53,868 nucleotides of DNA from positions 1-53,868 of the forward strand of contig VAWI01000017.1 of NCBI GenBank assembly GCA_005884005.1, in the 5' to 3' direction. This document shows, piece after piece, positions 7,288-16,408 of the stretch (positions are counted from its first letter, which is position 1; the number at the start of each line of letters is the position of its first letter). A program made the translations under genes and the position numbers. Origin of the DNA: Actinomycetota bacterium (GTDB taxonomy: Bacteria > Actinomycetota > Thermoleophilia > Gaiellales > Gaiellaceae). The notes below the pieces were generated by a model that had not been told where the DNA came from, did not search any database, and saw only the letters and a list, made by a program, of their open reading frames with translations.

Positions 7288-8745
7288 CTAGGCGGCGTCG
7301 ACTTCGACCGGCTGGCCGTCGGCGTCTTCACGGCCGAGCTGTTTGTCCCACCAGACGGCCTCGCGGCGCTGGAGCTCCGTTTGCGCCTTGCCGACGTATG
7401 TGGCGAGCTCGGCTTCCTTCTGGGTCAGGTGCGCCTCGAGCTCGGCCAGGGCCGACTCGCGGACCTCGATCTTGTCCGTGCGGAGGTCGATGTCAGCGTC
7501 CAGCGCGGCCTGCCGCTGGTCGACCTCGCCCTCGCGCTCGTCGAGCTCGCGGATTCGGTCGCGGATGGCTTCCTCCATCGACGCGAGCCTTTTCTCGCGC
7601 CGATCCTGGCGCTTCGCCTGGGACTCCGTCAGGCCCTCCTGGCTCGACAAAGCCGACTCGCGGTTCGCAAGCTCGCGTTCGCGCTCCTCGAGCTGCGCGG
7701 CCCGCTGCTCGAGGTCGGCGCCGAAGCTCAGGTCGCGTTGGGCGTGTGCGAGCTCTGCCTTGACCTTGTTCAGCTCCGCCTCGCGGGCCGCCAGCTCGAC
7801 CTCACGCTGGTCGAGTTGGGCCGAGCGCGCCGCTGCCTCACGGACGACTGCTGTCTTGTCGGTGTAGTCACGTTCGAGTGCCTCGAGCTCGCCGCGCAGC
7901 CGCTCCTGCTTCAGCAGCAGCTCGGCCTCGCGCTCGCCGAGGGCCTCGTCTTTTGCTGCGACCCGCGCGCCCTCCTTCTTGAGGTCAGCCTCACGCGATG
8001 AGAACTTGCGCTCGCGCTCCGAGACCTCCTTGTCGCGGGCTCGACACTCGTCCTCGCGCTTCGCGAGCGCCCGCTCGCGGCCTTCGAGCTTGACGATCCC
8101 GGCGCGCTCGCGCGTCGCCAGCTCCTGCTCGGCGCGGCTGAGCTTCTGCTCGCGGTCGGCGAGCGCCTTCCGTTGCTTCTCCAGCTCGTTCGCGAACTTG
8201 GAGCGGTCGCGCTCGAAGCTCTTCAGCTCGCGCAGCTTCCCCTCGGCCTGCTCGTGGCGCTCGGCCGACATCTGCTGCTCTGCGGCCAGCTCCGCTTGAA
8301 GCTCGGCGAGCCGGGCGTGCTCGGCCTCGATCGTCTCGCGCTGGTCTCGGACCTTGCGCTCGCGCGCCTCGAGCTCAGCCTGGAACTCGGCGAGCTTCGC
8401 GTCGCGCTCGTCGAGCGTGGATGCACGACGAGACAATCCGTGCTCGGACTCAGTGCCCGCCTCGAAGACCTCCTGCTGCTCGGCGAGTGCCGCCTTCAAT
8501 GCGTCCTCGCGCGCCTCGGCGGCGGCGAGCTGCTTGCGCAGCTCGTCCGCGGCGCTGTCGGACGTCACCGTGAACGGCTCGGAGTCGGCCGGTCGCGCAG
8601 TCAGCTCGAAGCGCAGCTCGACGTTGGGCTGAGGGTCGGGCGGCCTCGTTGCCTCCGGTTCGTCGCGCCTGCGCTCGAGCTGTGCGCGCAGACCGGTGCC
8701 GAACTCGTTCTTCTTGGTCTCGTTCGTGTCCTTCTTGGGCGCCAT
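7288..8745 (-). CDS. Long coiled-coil protein at the end of the Tad operon
   Basis: A 485-residue hydrophilic protein. Residues 1-60 are basic and Pro-rich, and residues about 65-460 are an almost uninterrupted coiled coil of repeats such as ELxxREREL and LEERERELANRESAL, rich in Glu, Arg, Ala and Leu. It has no signal peptide, no membrane segment and no cysteine-rich domain. It ends VEVDAA. It starts nine bases after the tadC stop on the same strand, so it belongs to the pilus operon. A role as a cytoplasmic scaffold or polar positioning factor for the pilus machine is inference from context. Most of its length also yields long open frames on the opposite strand because of codon bias. Confidence 0.82.
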   Translation of the reverse strand: MAPKKDTNETKKNEFGTGLRAQLERRRDEPEATRPPDPQPNVELRFELTARPADSEPFTVTSDSAADELRKQLAAAEAREDALKAALAEQQEVFEAGTESEHGLSRRASTLDERDAKLAEFQAELEARERKVRDQRETIEAEHARLAELQAELAAEQQMSAERHEQAEGKLRELKSFERDRSKFANELEKQRKALADREQKLSRAEQELATRERAGIVKLEGRERALAKREDECRARDKEVSERERKFSSREADLKKEGARVAAKDEALGEREAELLLKQERLRGELEALERDYTDKTAVVREAAARSAQLDQREVELAAREAELNKVKAELAHAQRDLSFGADLEQRAAQLEERERELANRESALSSQEGLTESQAKRQDRREKRLASMEEAIRDRIRELDEREGEVDQRQAALDADIDLRTDKIEVRESALAELEAHLTQKEAELATYVGKAQTELQRREAVWWDKQLGREDADGQPVEVDAA

Positions 8746-8754
8746 TGTGTTCTC

Positions 8755-9657
8755 CTAGAAGATCTTGGACAGGTTGAGGAAGGCGGGTCCGAGGATGACC
8801 AGGAACATCGCCGGGAAGATGAACAACACGGTCGGGAAGAGCATCTTGATCGGCGCCTTCATCGCCCTTTCCTCGGCAGCGGCCTGGCGGCGCTGGCGCG
8901 TATCGGTGGCCTGAACTCTCAGGATCCGGCCGAGCGAGATACCGAGCTGGTCGGCCTGGATGATCGCTCGCGTGAAGCCGGAGATCTCCGGCGTGTCGGC
9001 TCGGTCGGAGAGCTTCTTGAGAGCATCCTGGCGCGATTCGCCGATCCGGATCTCGTTCAGCGTCAGGCTGAACTCCTCCGAGAGTGCGCCGTCCATGTGG
9101 TCGATCAGCTTCGAGATCGCGCCGTCGAAGCCGAGGCCCGCTTCCACGCTCACCGCGAGCAGGTCGAGTGCGTCGGGAAGCTGTGTGCGGATCTGGTCGC
9201 GGCGCTTGCGGGCGCGCAGGCCGACGACGAAGTCGGGGGCGAGGAAACCGATCCCGCCCAGCACGATGCCGAAGATGAGAACCCCGGGCCCGCCCGAGAA
9301 GGCGCCGCCCAGGAGCATGCCGAGGACGAGGCCGCCGATTCCGACCGCCGCTTTGGCGGCCAGGAAACCGGTCGGCGAGACCGTGCGGAGCCCGGCGGCG
9401 AGCAGCCGGCTTCGGACGCCGTCCACGGTTGTCTTGGGGTGGACTCGGAGGACGAACCTCGCCAGGCGGTCTCTGGCAGGCCCGATGACACGGTCGTGGA
9501 ATGGCTGCTCGCGCTCGCCGAGCGCGGCTCGCACCTTGCCGTAGTTCGCGGCTCGCTTGACCGAGCCCTCGCGCTCGCGAGCGGGGGCCGTGGCGGCCTC
9601 GCCGACCAAATACGCGGCAGCGGCGAGGAAGAGGACGGCGAAGAAGATTAGAAGCAC
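8755..9657 (-). CDS. tadC: Tad pilus inner-membrane platform protein TadC
   Basis: A 300-residue protein of the type II secretion F family. It has an N-terminal membrane segment (residues 1-22), a cytoplasmic stretch, two central membrane segments (about 105-150), the T2SF core with LPDALDLLAVSVEAGLGFDGAI and LNEIRIGESRQDALKKLSDR (about 160-240), and a final membrane segment (TVLFIFPAMFLVILGPAFL). TadC pairs with TadB to form the platform on which the TadA ATPase works. It follows the tadB gene after seven bases, the usual order tadA-tadB-tadC. Confidence 0.92.
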   Translation of the reverse strand: MLLIFFAVLFLAAAAYLVGEAATAPAREREGSVKRAANYGKVRAALGEREQPFHDRVIGPARDRLARFVLRVHPKTTVDGVRSRLLAAGLRTVSPTGFLAAKAAVGIGGLVLGMLLGGAFSGGPGVLIFGIVLGGIGFLAPDFVVGLRARKRRDQIRTQLPDALDLLAVSVEAGLGFDGAISKLIDHMDGALSEEFSLTLNEIRIGESRQDALKKLSDRADTPEISGFTRAIIQADQLGISLGRILRVQATDTRQRRQAAAEERAMKAPIKMLFPTVLFIFPAMFLVILGPAFLNLSKIF

Positions 9658-9664
9658 GGATCCA

Positions 9665-11554
9665 TCACCCCTTGAAGGAGACGATCTTTTGCAGGAGCAG
9701 TGACCCGAATGCCATCATCGTCACGCCGAAAATCATCAGCATGTGCCCGGTGTGGGAGTGGTAGAGCGGGTCCATGTAGGTCGGATTCAGCACCGTGATC
9801 GCAAGCGCGATGAAGAACGGCAGCCCAATCAGCACGTAGGCCGACATACGACCCATCGCGGTGAGCGAGCGGATCTTGCGCGCGAACTGCTGACGATCGC
9901 GGACCGTGTCGGCGACCATGTCGAAGAGCCCGGCGAGCGAGCCTCCGACCTGCCGCTGAATGTTCACGGCTGTGATCACGAAGGCGAAGTTCTTCGAGCC
10001 GATTCGCTCCGCCGTCTCGTGAAGCGCTTCCTCCATCGGGCGCCCAAGCTGGGTGTCGGTGATCACGCGGCGAAGCTCCTTCGCTGCGGGCTCCTGACCC
10101 TCGTCGACCACGCTTTGGATGCCCTGCTTGAAACTGTGCCCGGCCTTCAGCGAGGCGGCCATCGTGATCAGAAGATCGGGCAGCTGGTCCTCGAAGGCCC
10201 GAATCCTTCTCTTTGCCTTGAACCAGACGAAGAGGTAAGGAACGAAGCCGCCGATCAGGAACATCGCCAGGATCACGAGCGAGCTGCCGCCGGCGATCGC
10301 GGCGAGCAGGCCGAGCGCGAACGACGAGCCGATCAACAGCCACGCGAACTCGACCGTGCGCAGGGGCAGATCCGCGCGCTCGAGCAGTAGGTGAAGGTTC
10401 CGCCACTGGCGGCGTTGCCCGAAGGCGTTCTCGGTTGCCCGAAAGACGCCGTTCAGCACCTCCAGCCGCTCGCGGCCCGTGCGGCGCGTTGAAGCACGCC
10501 GCGTCGAGTTGATGTGCGGCGCCAGGCGTCGCTTCAGCCAGGAGCCTCTGAGTGTCGACGCCAAGAGGACGCCCGCGGCGAGCATGAGCAGGCCCGCGAG
10601 CAGTGTGAAGACGACATCGCCGAGCTTTCCGTAGAGCGGGTCGGGCAAGAGCGGCGACGTCTTCGAGCCTCCGGACGAGCTCCCGCCTGTTTCGGGGACG
10701 GTGACGCTTTCCTGAGCGGAGCCGAGCCTTCCGACACTCGCTTTCAGCTCGAGCTTGTCGCCGGGGCGAGCCGCCGTCAGGTAGCTGAGGCGCCACGTGC
10801 GGCGGAGCTCCCGCGCGATCGAGCTGTAGATCGCGGTCAGCGTCTTGCTCGACGCGGCGGAGTGATAGGTGCCTCCGGTCTCGGTCGCGAGCCGCTTGAG
10901 CCCCGACGTATCCGCCTTGGAGCCGAAGCCGATCGGGTAGGCGATCGCGCCCGCGCGATGCAGCGACGAGAGTGCGTCGGTCTCCGAGGTCCGGCTGCCG
11001 ACATCGTCACCGTCGGTGAGCAGGAGGACCACGCGGCCGCCCGGCTGGCTTGCGAGCACACGAGCGGAGAGGTCGACCGCGTCCCAGAGGGCCGTGCCCG
11101 AGTTCGCTCCGATTGCGACCGTACGCAGCGCGTTGTCGGCGTCGATCGTGGCGCTCGAGAATGGGCCCTGCTGCGCCGCACGCTGCCCGAACGTGACGAG
11201 TGCGATCCGATCGCAGGCGGGTTTCGACGCCACGAACGCAGTTGCAGCCGCCGCGGCCTCCGCCAGCGGCCTGCCTGCCATCGAGCGGGACGTGTCCAGG
11301 GCGAGCACGACGTTCTTGCAACGGCCCAGGTTGAGCGCCTGCAGCCCAACCACGGGCCGACCGTTCTCGAGCAGCTTCGGCGGCCTCGCCGAAGGCGCCG
11401 AGGTGACCACGGTCGCGCCGACCGACGGGTAGGCGCCGAAGTCGAACCCGTTGAGCCTGACGCCTGCGCTTGCCCCGCTTGCCGTCGCGAGCAGAGCGAG
11501 CAGGGAAACCAGCGCCAGGCTGAAAACGCCAGTTTTCAGCCTGGAAAGGATCAT
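9665..11554 (-). CDS. tadB: TadB platform protein with an extracytoplasmic von Willebrand A domain
   Basis: A 629-residue fusion. A signal peptide or anchor covers residues 1-30. A VWA domain spans about residues 75-270, with the MIDAS motif DTSRS in VLALDTSRSMAG and a downstream LLLTDGDDVG. A linker and a membrane segment (about 315-340) follow, then the TadB/T2SF part: membrane segments near 410-450, LPDLLITMAASLKAGHSFKQGI, and two C-terminal membrane spans. Classical TadB is about 300 residues and has no VWA part, so this is a true fusion in one frame without a break. The VWA domain would face outside the membrane and could bind a surface partner or sense attachment; that is inference. The start ATG overlaps the tadA stop by four bases. 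Confidence 0.9.
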   Translation of the reverse strand: MILSRLKTGVFSLALVSLLALLATASGASAGVRLNGFDFGAYPSVGATVVTSAPSARPPKLLENGRPVVGLQALNLGRCKNVVLALDTSRSMAGRPLAEAAAAATAFVASKPACDRIALVTFGQRAAQQGPFSSATIDADNALRTVAIGANSGTALWDAVDLSARVLASQPGGRVVLLLTDGDDVGSRTSETDALSSLHRAGAIAYPIGFGSKADTSGLKRLATETGGTYHSAASSKTLTAIYSSIARELRRTWRLSYLTAARPGDKLELKASVGRLGSAQESVTVPETGGSSSGGSKTSPLLPDPLYGKLGDVVFTLLAGLLMLAAGVLLASTLRGSWLKRRLAPHINSTRRASTRRTGRERLEVLNGVFRATENAFGQRRQWRNLHLLLERADLPLRTVEFAWLLIGSSFALGLLAAIAGGSSLVILAMFLIGGFVPYLFVWFKAKRRIRAFEDQLPDLLITMAASLKAGHSFKQGIQSVVDEGQEPAAKELRRVITDTQLGRPMEEALHETAERIGSKNFAFVITAVNIQRQVGGSLAGLFDMVADTVRDRQQFARKIRSLTAMGRMSAYVLIGLPFFIALAITVLNPTYMDPLYHSHTGHMLMIFGVTMMAFGSLLLQKIVSFKG

Positions 11555-12981
11555 TGGAAGCTCCCGTACGAGGCGTTAGCGAATCCGACGTAGCCGGCCG
11601 TCTCGTCGCTGAAGAAGTGCGGCGGCATGACGACGCCGTTCGTCGACATCTTGTCGAGGAAATGCGGCTTCAAGCCCGAGCACTCGAGCGGGCCGAGCAG
11701 CCTCGTCGTGCCTGCCTCGCCCTGCGTTGCCTCGTCGGGCGGCTTGGCGATGAAGACGTCTTGCAGCGTGATCACGTCGGATTCCATCCCGAGCACCTCC
11801 GAGATGTGGGTGAGCCGGCGGGAGCCGTCGACGAGACGGGAGATCTGGATCAGCAGGTCGAAGGCACTCGCGATCTGCTCACGGATCGCGCGGTGCGGCA
11901 GCTCGACACCGGCGGTCATCACCAGCGTCTCGAGCCGCGAGAGCGCGTCGCGCGGCGAGTTCGCATGGATCGTCGTCAGCGAGCCTTCGTGGCCCGTGTT
12001 CATCGCCTGGAGCATGTCCAAGGTCTCGGGGCCTCTGACCTCGCCGACGATGATCCGGTCGGGACGCATGCGCAACGAGTTGCGGACGAGCTCGCGGATG
12101 CGGATCTCGCCCTGGCCCTCGATGTTCGAGGGGCGGGCCTCGAGCGGGATCACGTGCTGCTGCTGGAGCTGGAGCTCCGCGGCGTCCTCGATCGTGACGA
12201 TCCGTTCCGTACCGGGGATGAACGCGGACATCGCGTTCAGCGTCGTCGTCTTACCGGTGCCGGTTCCGCCCGAGATCAGGATATTCAGCTTCCCGTGAAC
12301 GCAGGCGGAGAGGAACTGGGCCGCCTTCGGCGAGATCGAGCCGAAGGTGATCAGGTCGTCCATCGTGTACGGGTCGCGCGAGAACTTCCGGATCGTCAGC
12401 GTCGGCCCGCGGAGCGCCAGCGGCGGAATGATCGCGTTCACGCGCGAGCCGTCGGGCAGGCGCGCGTCGACCATCGGCGAGGCCTCGTCGATCCGGCGCC
12501 CTACCGTCGAGACGATCTTGTCGATGATCCGCATCAGGTGGGCGTCATCGACGAAGGCCGCCGTCGTCCGCTCGATCTTTCCGGAGCGCTCGATGTAGAT
12601 CGCGTCCGCCCCGTTGACCATCACCTCAGTCACGGTGTCGTCGTGCAGGAACGGCTCGAGCGGCCCGTAGCCGAGGATGTCGTCCGTGATCTCGCGGGTG
12701 ACCTGCCGCCGCTCCTCTCGGGTCAGCGGCGTCCGGTCGAGCGCGAGCTGCTCGGTGACGGCTCGGAGCACACGTTCGGACAGTTCCTCGTCCGACTGCG
12801 ACGTGAAGAGCTGCGGGCCGAGCTTCGCGATGCACGCGTGGTGAACCTGCGTCTTGAGCTCCGCGTACGGGTCGGCAACGGCGCGGTGCTCCACCATCTG
12901 CTCTCCGAGCGTGGATTGCCCGGGCTCGACGGTGGCGGCCGTGCCGTTGCCGCTGCTTTTGATGCGGTCGGAAAGACCCAT
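11551..12981 (-). CDS. tadA: Tad pilus assembly ATPase TadA/CpaF
   Basis: A 476-residue cytoplasmic secretion ATPase. After an N-terminal domain containing [20 protein letters not shown] comes the Walker [10 protein letters not shown] (about residues 237-245), then [12 protein letters not shown] (Asp box), the Walker B region [14 protein letters not shown], and the His box [17 protein letters not shown]. These are all hallmarks of the CpaF/TadA branch of GspE-type ATPases, which power both assembly and retraction of Flp pili. It is longer than usual at the C-terminus by a short Gly-rich tail. The gene starts two bases after the cpaE-like stop and overlaps the VWA-tadB start by four bases, indicating translational coupling. 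Confidence 0.95.
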   Translation of the reverse strand: MGLSDRIKSSGNGTAATVEPGQSTLGEQMVEHRAVADPYAELKTQVHHACIAKLGPQLFTSQSDEELSERVLRAVTEQLALDRTPLTREERRQVTREITDDILGYGPLEPFLHDDTVTEVMVNGADAIYIERSGKIERTTAAFVDDAHLMRIIDKIVSTVGRRIDEASPMVDARLPDGSRVNAIIPPLALRGPTLTIRKFSRDPYTMDDLITFGSISPKAAQFLSACVHGKLNILISGGTGTGKTTTLNAMSAFIPGTERIVTIEDAAELQLQQQHVIPLEARPSNIEGQGEIRIRELVRNSLRMRPDRIIVGEVRGPETLDMLQAMNTGHEGSLTTIHANSPRDALSRLETLVMTAGVELPHRAIREQIASAFDLLIQISRLVDGSRRLTHISEVLGMESDVITLQDVFIAKPPDEATQGEAGTTRLLGPLECSGLKPHFLDKMSTNGVVMPPHFFSDETAGYVGFANASYGSFQ

Positions 12982-12983
12982 CG

Positions 12984-14183
12984 CTAGGTCCTCGCCAATG
13001 CGGCCAGGAACTTCTTGCGCTCCTTGGCCACGGTCTGGGCTGTGACGAGCGATTTGGCCAGCTCGCGCACGGAGTTCGAGAAGTCGGACTTGCTGTCCGC
13101 CAGCACGGCTGGATTGCCCCGGTTGACCGACAGCGGCACGGCACGGTCGCTCGGAACCTCGTGCCGGACTACCATCTCCAGCGCCGACTCGACCTCCTTG
13201 CGCTGCATGCCGACCTTGGAGTTCGCTCGGTTCAGGACGACCTTGATCCGGTCGCGGGGGAACGAAAGCAGCTCCAGCGTTTGCAGCGACAGGCGGACGT
13301 TCTTGATCGTCGGCACGTCGAGGCTGGTCAGCAGGAGTAGTTCGTCGGTGCGGTCGAGCGTCGCGAGCATCGGGCCGTGGAAGAACGGCGAGGTGTCGAC
13401 GACGATTACGTCGTACGACTCCCGTGCCACCTCCAGCAGCCGCGCGAGCTTGGCCTCGGTGACGAGCTCCGCGTCCTCGGGGCGCAGCGGCGCCGGGAGG
13501 ACGTCGAGGCCTGACGCGTGCCGGGTCGTATAGCCGGCCAGCTTCTCCGAGTCGAGCTCGCCTGGAGCCGTGACAAGGTCGTAGATCGTCTTGTCAGGCT
13601 CGATCCCGAGCATGATCGCGGCGTCGCCGAACTGAAGGTCCAGGTCGAGCAGGAGCGCCCGCTTTCCCCAGTGCTTGGCCAGCGAGGCCGAGACGTTTGT
13701 CGACAGCACCGTCTTGCCGGTCCCGCCCTTCGGCGAGAACACCGTCACAAGACGGCCTTGCCGTCCGCCGGCGCTTGCCTGCTGTTTGCGGCCGGCGTGG
13801 CAGGCCTTCTTGATCGCGAAGACGACGTTGTCGGTCAGCTGCGGGAGCAGCATGACGTCGGCGACGTCGGCGTCGAGTGCGTCCTCCAGCAGGCTCGGGG
13901 AGCCTCCGGAGGCGAGCAGGATTACCGGCGCCTTCGTGTACTCGCGAATCGCCGCCACGTCGTTCGCCGGCAGAGTCGCGCTGCGCGTCGCGTGCAGCAC
14001 AATCTGCAGGTGTCCTCCCGTCAGCGTGGAGGCGCCTTCGAGGACGTTGTCGCTCCAGCCCACCAGCTCGATCTCGGGGTGCTTCGCGAGCGCCTCGCGC
14101 AGGTCCGGGAGCCCGTCGCAAACGCCCGTCACGAATACGCGGACGCTGTCTTGGCTCGTCGTTTCCATGTCATTCATGCTCAT
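12984..14183 (-). CDS. cpaE: CpaE/TadZ-like pilus localisation ATPase
   Basis: A 399-residue protein. Residues 1-135 form a receiver-like domain (VRVFVTGVCDG, then LEDALDADVADVMLLPQL) of the TadZ/CpaE type. From about residue 145 a ParA/MinD-type ATPase follows, with the deviant Walker A FSPKGGTGKT, LLLDLDLQFGDAAIMLG, and the switch region VIVVDTSPFFH. In other Tad systems this protein places the pilus machinery at a pole. The C-terminal residues are helical and basic. The gene starts ten bases after the cpaB stop and ends two bases before tadA. Confidence 0.92.
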   Translation of the reverse strand: MSMNDMETTSQDSVRVFVTGVCDGLPDLREALAKHPEIELVGWSDNVLEGASTLTGGHLQIVLHATRSATLPANDVAAIREYTKAPVILLASGGSPSLLEDALDADVADVMLLPQLTDNVVFAIKKACHAGRKQQASAGGRQGRLVTVFSPKGGTGKTVLSTNVSASLAKHWGKRALLLDLDLQFGDAAIMLGIEPDKTIYDLVTAPGELDSEKLAGYTTRHASGLDVLPAPLRPEDAELVTEAKLARLLEVARESYDVIVVDTSPFFHGPMLATLDRTDELLLLTSLDVPTIKNVRLSLQTLELLSFPRDRIKVVLNRANSKVGMQRKEVESALEMVVRHEVPSDRAVPLSVNRGNPAVLADSKSDFSNSVRELAKSLVTAQTVAKERKKFLAALART

Positions 14184-14193
14184 CGAAGGCCTC

Positions 14194-14967
14194 CTAGTGT
14201 CCGAGGACGCGGCGCGCGCCCCGGCTAAGGCCGTCGGAGAGCACCGTCTTGACGCTGTCGAGGTGGTCGGGACTGTCTGCGGCGTGCGTGACCGGCCTGA
14301 GCTCGAGGTGCCAGTTCGCGGCGCTCGAGTTGCTGCCGTTGGCGAGCACCAACTGGAACTTCTGGGCCTGGCTGTCGGTCATCGCGAGCAGCGCGGAGCC
14401 GTTCTGGTCGGGGCTGCCGGTGATCTTGCTTCCGGGCGCAGGCCCACTCGGGGCCTGCAGGACCTTGAGGTCCCGCAGCACGACCCGGCTGAAGACGACG
14501 TCGTTGCCGTTCGTGTGGACAGAGACCGCGGCGACCAGGTCGACGTGGTCATTGTTCTTGAGCGTGCCGGCAAGGAGCTGGTTCTGGTCGCCCTGGACCT
14601 GGAACGCGCGCAGGTTGCCCCGCAGCTGGCCTTCGACCCCGGTCTGCGCGACCGAGCTGAAGCGCTGCGTGGTGATCTGCTCGCCTGCAAACGTCTCCTG
14701 CGAGGCGACGAGGCTCTTGATCTCGTCAGTATTCGAGACCGAGCCCGGGACGACGCTCCGCCGTGGCACCTGAGTCGCGGACACCATGCCCACGGCGTCG
14801 GAGCCGGCGGTGCCGACCGGGATGTCGTGCTTGGCGACGAGTACCGTCACATGGTCCTCGCCCCGCTGAACGTGACGCTTGTAGCTCGTCACGTAGAAGC
14901 TGGTTAGGAGGGCCGCGACGATTGCAAGCGCGACCGCGATCCCGATATTTCTGACTCGATAGGTCAT
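14194..14967 (-). CDS. cpaB: Flp pilus assembly protein CpaB/RcpC
   Basis: A 257-residue protein. A single N-terminal membrane segment (AVALAIVAALLTSFYV) is followed by an SAF domain (VTVLVAKHDIPVGTAG, residues about 40-105) and an RcpC-like C-terminal region (LLAGTLKNNDHVDLVAAV). CpaB lies in the periplasmic or wall zone and helps to assemble the pilus. The ATG at 14967 has AAAGGTGAC upstream and coincides with the start of the membrane helix. The frame is open well beyond it, but the extension is the reversed shadow of the tadG gene, so it was rejected. The gene lies 29 bases after tadG. Confidence 0.92.
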   Translation of the reverse strand: MTYRVRNIGIAVALAIVAALLTSFYVTSYKRHVQRGEDHVTVLVAKHDIPVGTAGSDAVGMVSATQVPRRSVVPGSVSNTDEIKSLVASQETFAGEQITTQRFSSVAQTGVEGQLRGNLRAFQVQGDQNQLLAGTLKNNDHVDLVAAVSVHTNGNDVVFSRVVLRDLKVLQAPSGPAPGSKITGSPDQNGSALLAMTDSQAQKFQLVLANGSNSSAANWHLELRPVTHAADSPDHLDSVKTVLSDGLSRGARRVLGH

Positions 14968-14996
14968 GTCACCTTTGTCTTTCTTCTGTTCGAGGA

Positions 14997-15938
14997 CTAA
15001 TTGACTAGCTGGATGGTTTTCGCGCCCCAGTTGGCGCCCGAGGAAGTTGTGGACTGAATCCCACGCCAAATGACCTTCGTGAACCAGCCACGCACCCACC
15101 CCTTGCTGCCGTTGGCGTTGTAGCTCGTGACGTGGAAGCCGACCCAGCCGATCACGTTGTATTGAGCGTTGGTTCCGGGCCCGGTCAACGTGTCGTAGAT
15201 CGGGAAGAGAACGTCGTCGCCGATCCGGTCGCTGAGCGCGTTCTGGAACTTGCTCTCGTTGAAGTTCGCCGATGGAGCGGAGCTGTACTTGCCGAGCGGC
15301 ATCATGTGGTCGTAGCCGTGCTCCATCCAGGTCGCGAGGTCGCCGGCTCCCACATTTCCGCCCAGGTTCCCGGTCAGGTCGATCAGGCCGAACGAGCCGG
15401 CGGCGTTCCCGTTTCCGGGGCTGTGGAGGTCGAGCAGGTCGAGTTGCGTGGGCTGACCGAAGCAGGGAATCGGGCGCTGCTGGGTACCGCCGCAATGCAG
15501 TGCCGGGTGGAGGATGTTGACGACGATCGGGGCGACGTATATGGCCTGCGCGAGCGGTCCCACGCGGGCGGTCGCCTTTGAGCCGACAGTCGCCCCATCG
15601 ACGCCGAAGAGTTTCGTGAAGATTCCCGGCGACTGGCGCTTGACCGCGACCTGGATTGTGTCGTCGGGCAGGATCGAGCTCGAGATCGTGGTGCCGTCGA
15701 GCCCGCCTCCGTTCTTGCCGGCGTAGCTGGAAGCAAGGCCCTGCGCCTCGGCGGTGTCGTCCGGAAGCGCCTGGGCGCCCGCGAGGGCGGCGGCGTCCGC
15801 AGTCGACTGGGTGTCGCGATCGGCGCGGTACCACGCTCCGAAATCGAGGACGAGGGCTGCCATCCCGAGCAGGACGACCAGGAAGACCAAGGTGAGGACG
15901 GTCGCTTGGCCTCGTTCAGTTCTTGCGCGTGCGTTCAT
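14997..15938 (-). CDS. tadG: TadG-like pilus protein
   Basis: A 313-residue protein. The N-terminus ERGQATVLTLVFLVVLLGMA resembles a pseudopilin-like leader with one membrane helix. The stretch FGAWYRADRDTQSTADAAALAGAQAL that follows is the standard opening of TadG/Flp-associated proteins. The rest (to 313) is an exported domain with two cysteines (HCGG and PCFG) likely forming a disulfide, and an Asn/Gly-rich C-terminus. TadG is thought to be a surface or wall-associated minor component. It overlaps the tadE gene by four bases (ATGA). Confidence 0.87.
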   Translation of the reverse strand: MNARARTERGQATVLTLVFLVVLLGMAALVLDFGAWYRADRDTQSTADAAALAGAQALPDDTAEAQGLASSYAGKNGGGLDGTTISSSILPDDTIQVAVKRQSPGIFTKLFGVDGATVGSKATARVGPLAQAIYVAPIVVNILHPALHCGGTQQRPIPCFGQPTQLDLLDLHSPGNGNAAGSFGLIDLTGNLGGNVGAGDLATWMEHGYDHMMPLGKYSSAPSANFNESKFQNALSDRIGDDVLFPIYDTLTGPGTNAQYNVIGWVGFHVTSYNANGSKGWVRGWFTKVIWRGIQSTTSSGANWGAKTIQLVN

Positions 15939-16330
15939 TCGACTCGCTCCGTTGTCGTACTCGAGAGGCGACCCGACTTCACGACGAGGCCGAGAAGGCT
16001 GATCGAGTAGGGGTAAGAGGCGGTGACAGTGACGTCACTCCCCGGATCCCAGCTGGAGCTGGGCGGCGGCACGGACAGCTTGGAGCTGTCGAGATCGGTA
16101 GCCGAGCTCCGGATTGCGTCCATGACGACCGAATCGCGATTCGGGTCATCGCGGCTCACCGCTGCCCGGCGGGCGCCGGCGCGCGTGGCATCCGTCAGGG
16201 TGACGTAGTTGTTGAAGACGATGCCGAACTGGATTACCCCGAACAGGATCAGGGCGAGGACGGGGAGCACGAGCGCGAACTCGGTCATCGTCTGCCCCTG
16301 CTGGTTTCGGATTTGAATTCTCTTCTTCAC
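15935..16330 (-). CDS. tadE: TadE-like pseudopilin
   Basis: A 131-residue protein. The N-terminus MKKRIQIRNQQGQTMTEFAL carries a prepilin-peptidase site after the Gly, with Glu at +5 and Phe at +6, then a hydrophobic helix (LVLPVLALILFGVIQFGIV). The TadE pattern TDATRAGARRAAVSR follows. The protein is processed by the same peptidase as Flp in other systems; no such peptidase gene (tadV/cpaA) is in this window. It is the first gene after the hairpin that separates it from flp, and its stop overlaps the tadG start. Confidence 0.9.
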   Translation of the reverse strand: MKKRIQIRNQQGQTMTEFALVLPVLALILFGVIQFGIVFNNYVTLTDATRAGARRAAVSRDDPNRDSVVMDAIRSSATDLDSSKLSVPPPSSSWDPGSDVTVTASYPYSISLLGLVVKSGRLSSTTTERVE

Positions 16331-16360
16331 GGGATCTTTCGTCTGTTTCGGTTTTGGGGT

Positions 16361-16384
16361 GGGCCCCTCCCGGGGGAGGGGCCC
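16361..16384 (-). terminator. GC-rich stem-loop between flp and tadE
   Basis: GGGCCCCTCCC (16361-16371) pairs with GGGAGGGGCCC (16374-16384). Allowing a 4-base loop, ten base pairs remain. It lies 24 bases after the flp stop on the minus strand. On that strand there is no T-run after it (the TTTT at 16385-16388 is on the other side), so it is more likely a partial terminator or an RNA stabiliser that lifts pilin output above the rest of the operon than a full stop. Confidence 0.6.
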
Positions 16385-16408
16385 TTTTGCCGGAGAACTG
16401 CCTAGGGA

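Noticed and set aside
7343-9651. Long open frames on the plus strand across the coiled-coil and TadC genes
   Set aside because: They are codon-bias shadows: compositionally skewed translations, opposite to genes with clear family motifs.
12626-13144. Arg-rich frame overlapping the tadA/cpaE junction
   Set aside because: No domain, and both overlapped genes are well supported.
14968-15834. N-terminal extension of the CpaB frame
   Set aside because: It is antisense-independent but lies over the tadG gene in another frame on the same strand and has no domain; the ATG at 14967 fits the membrane helix and ribosome-binding site.
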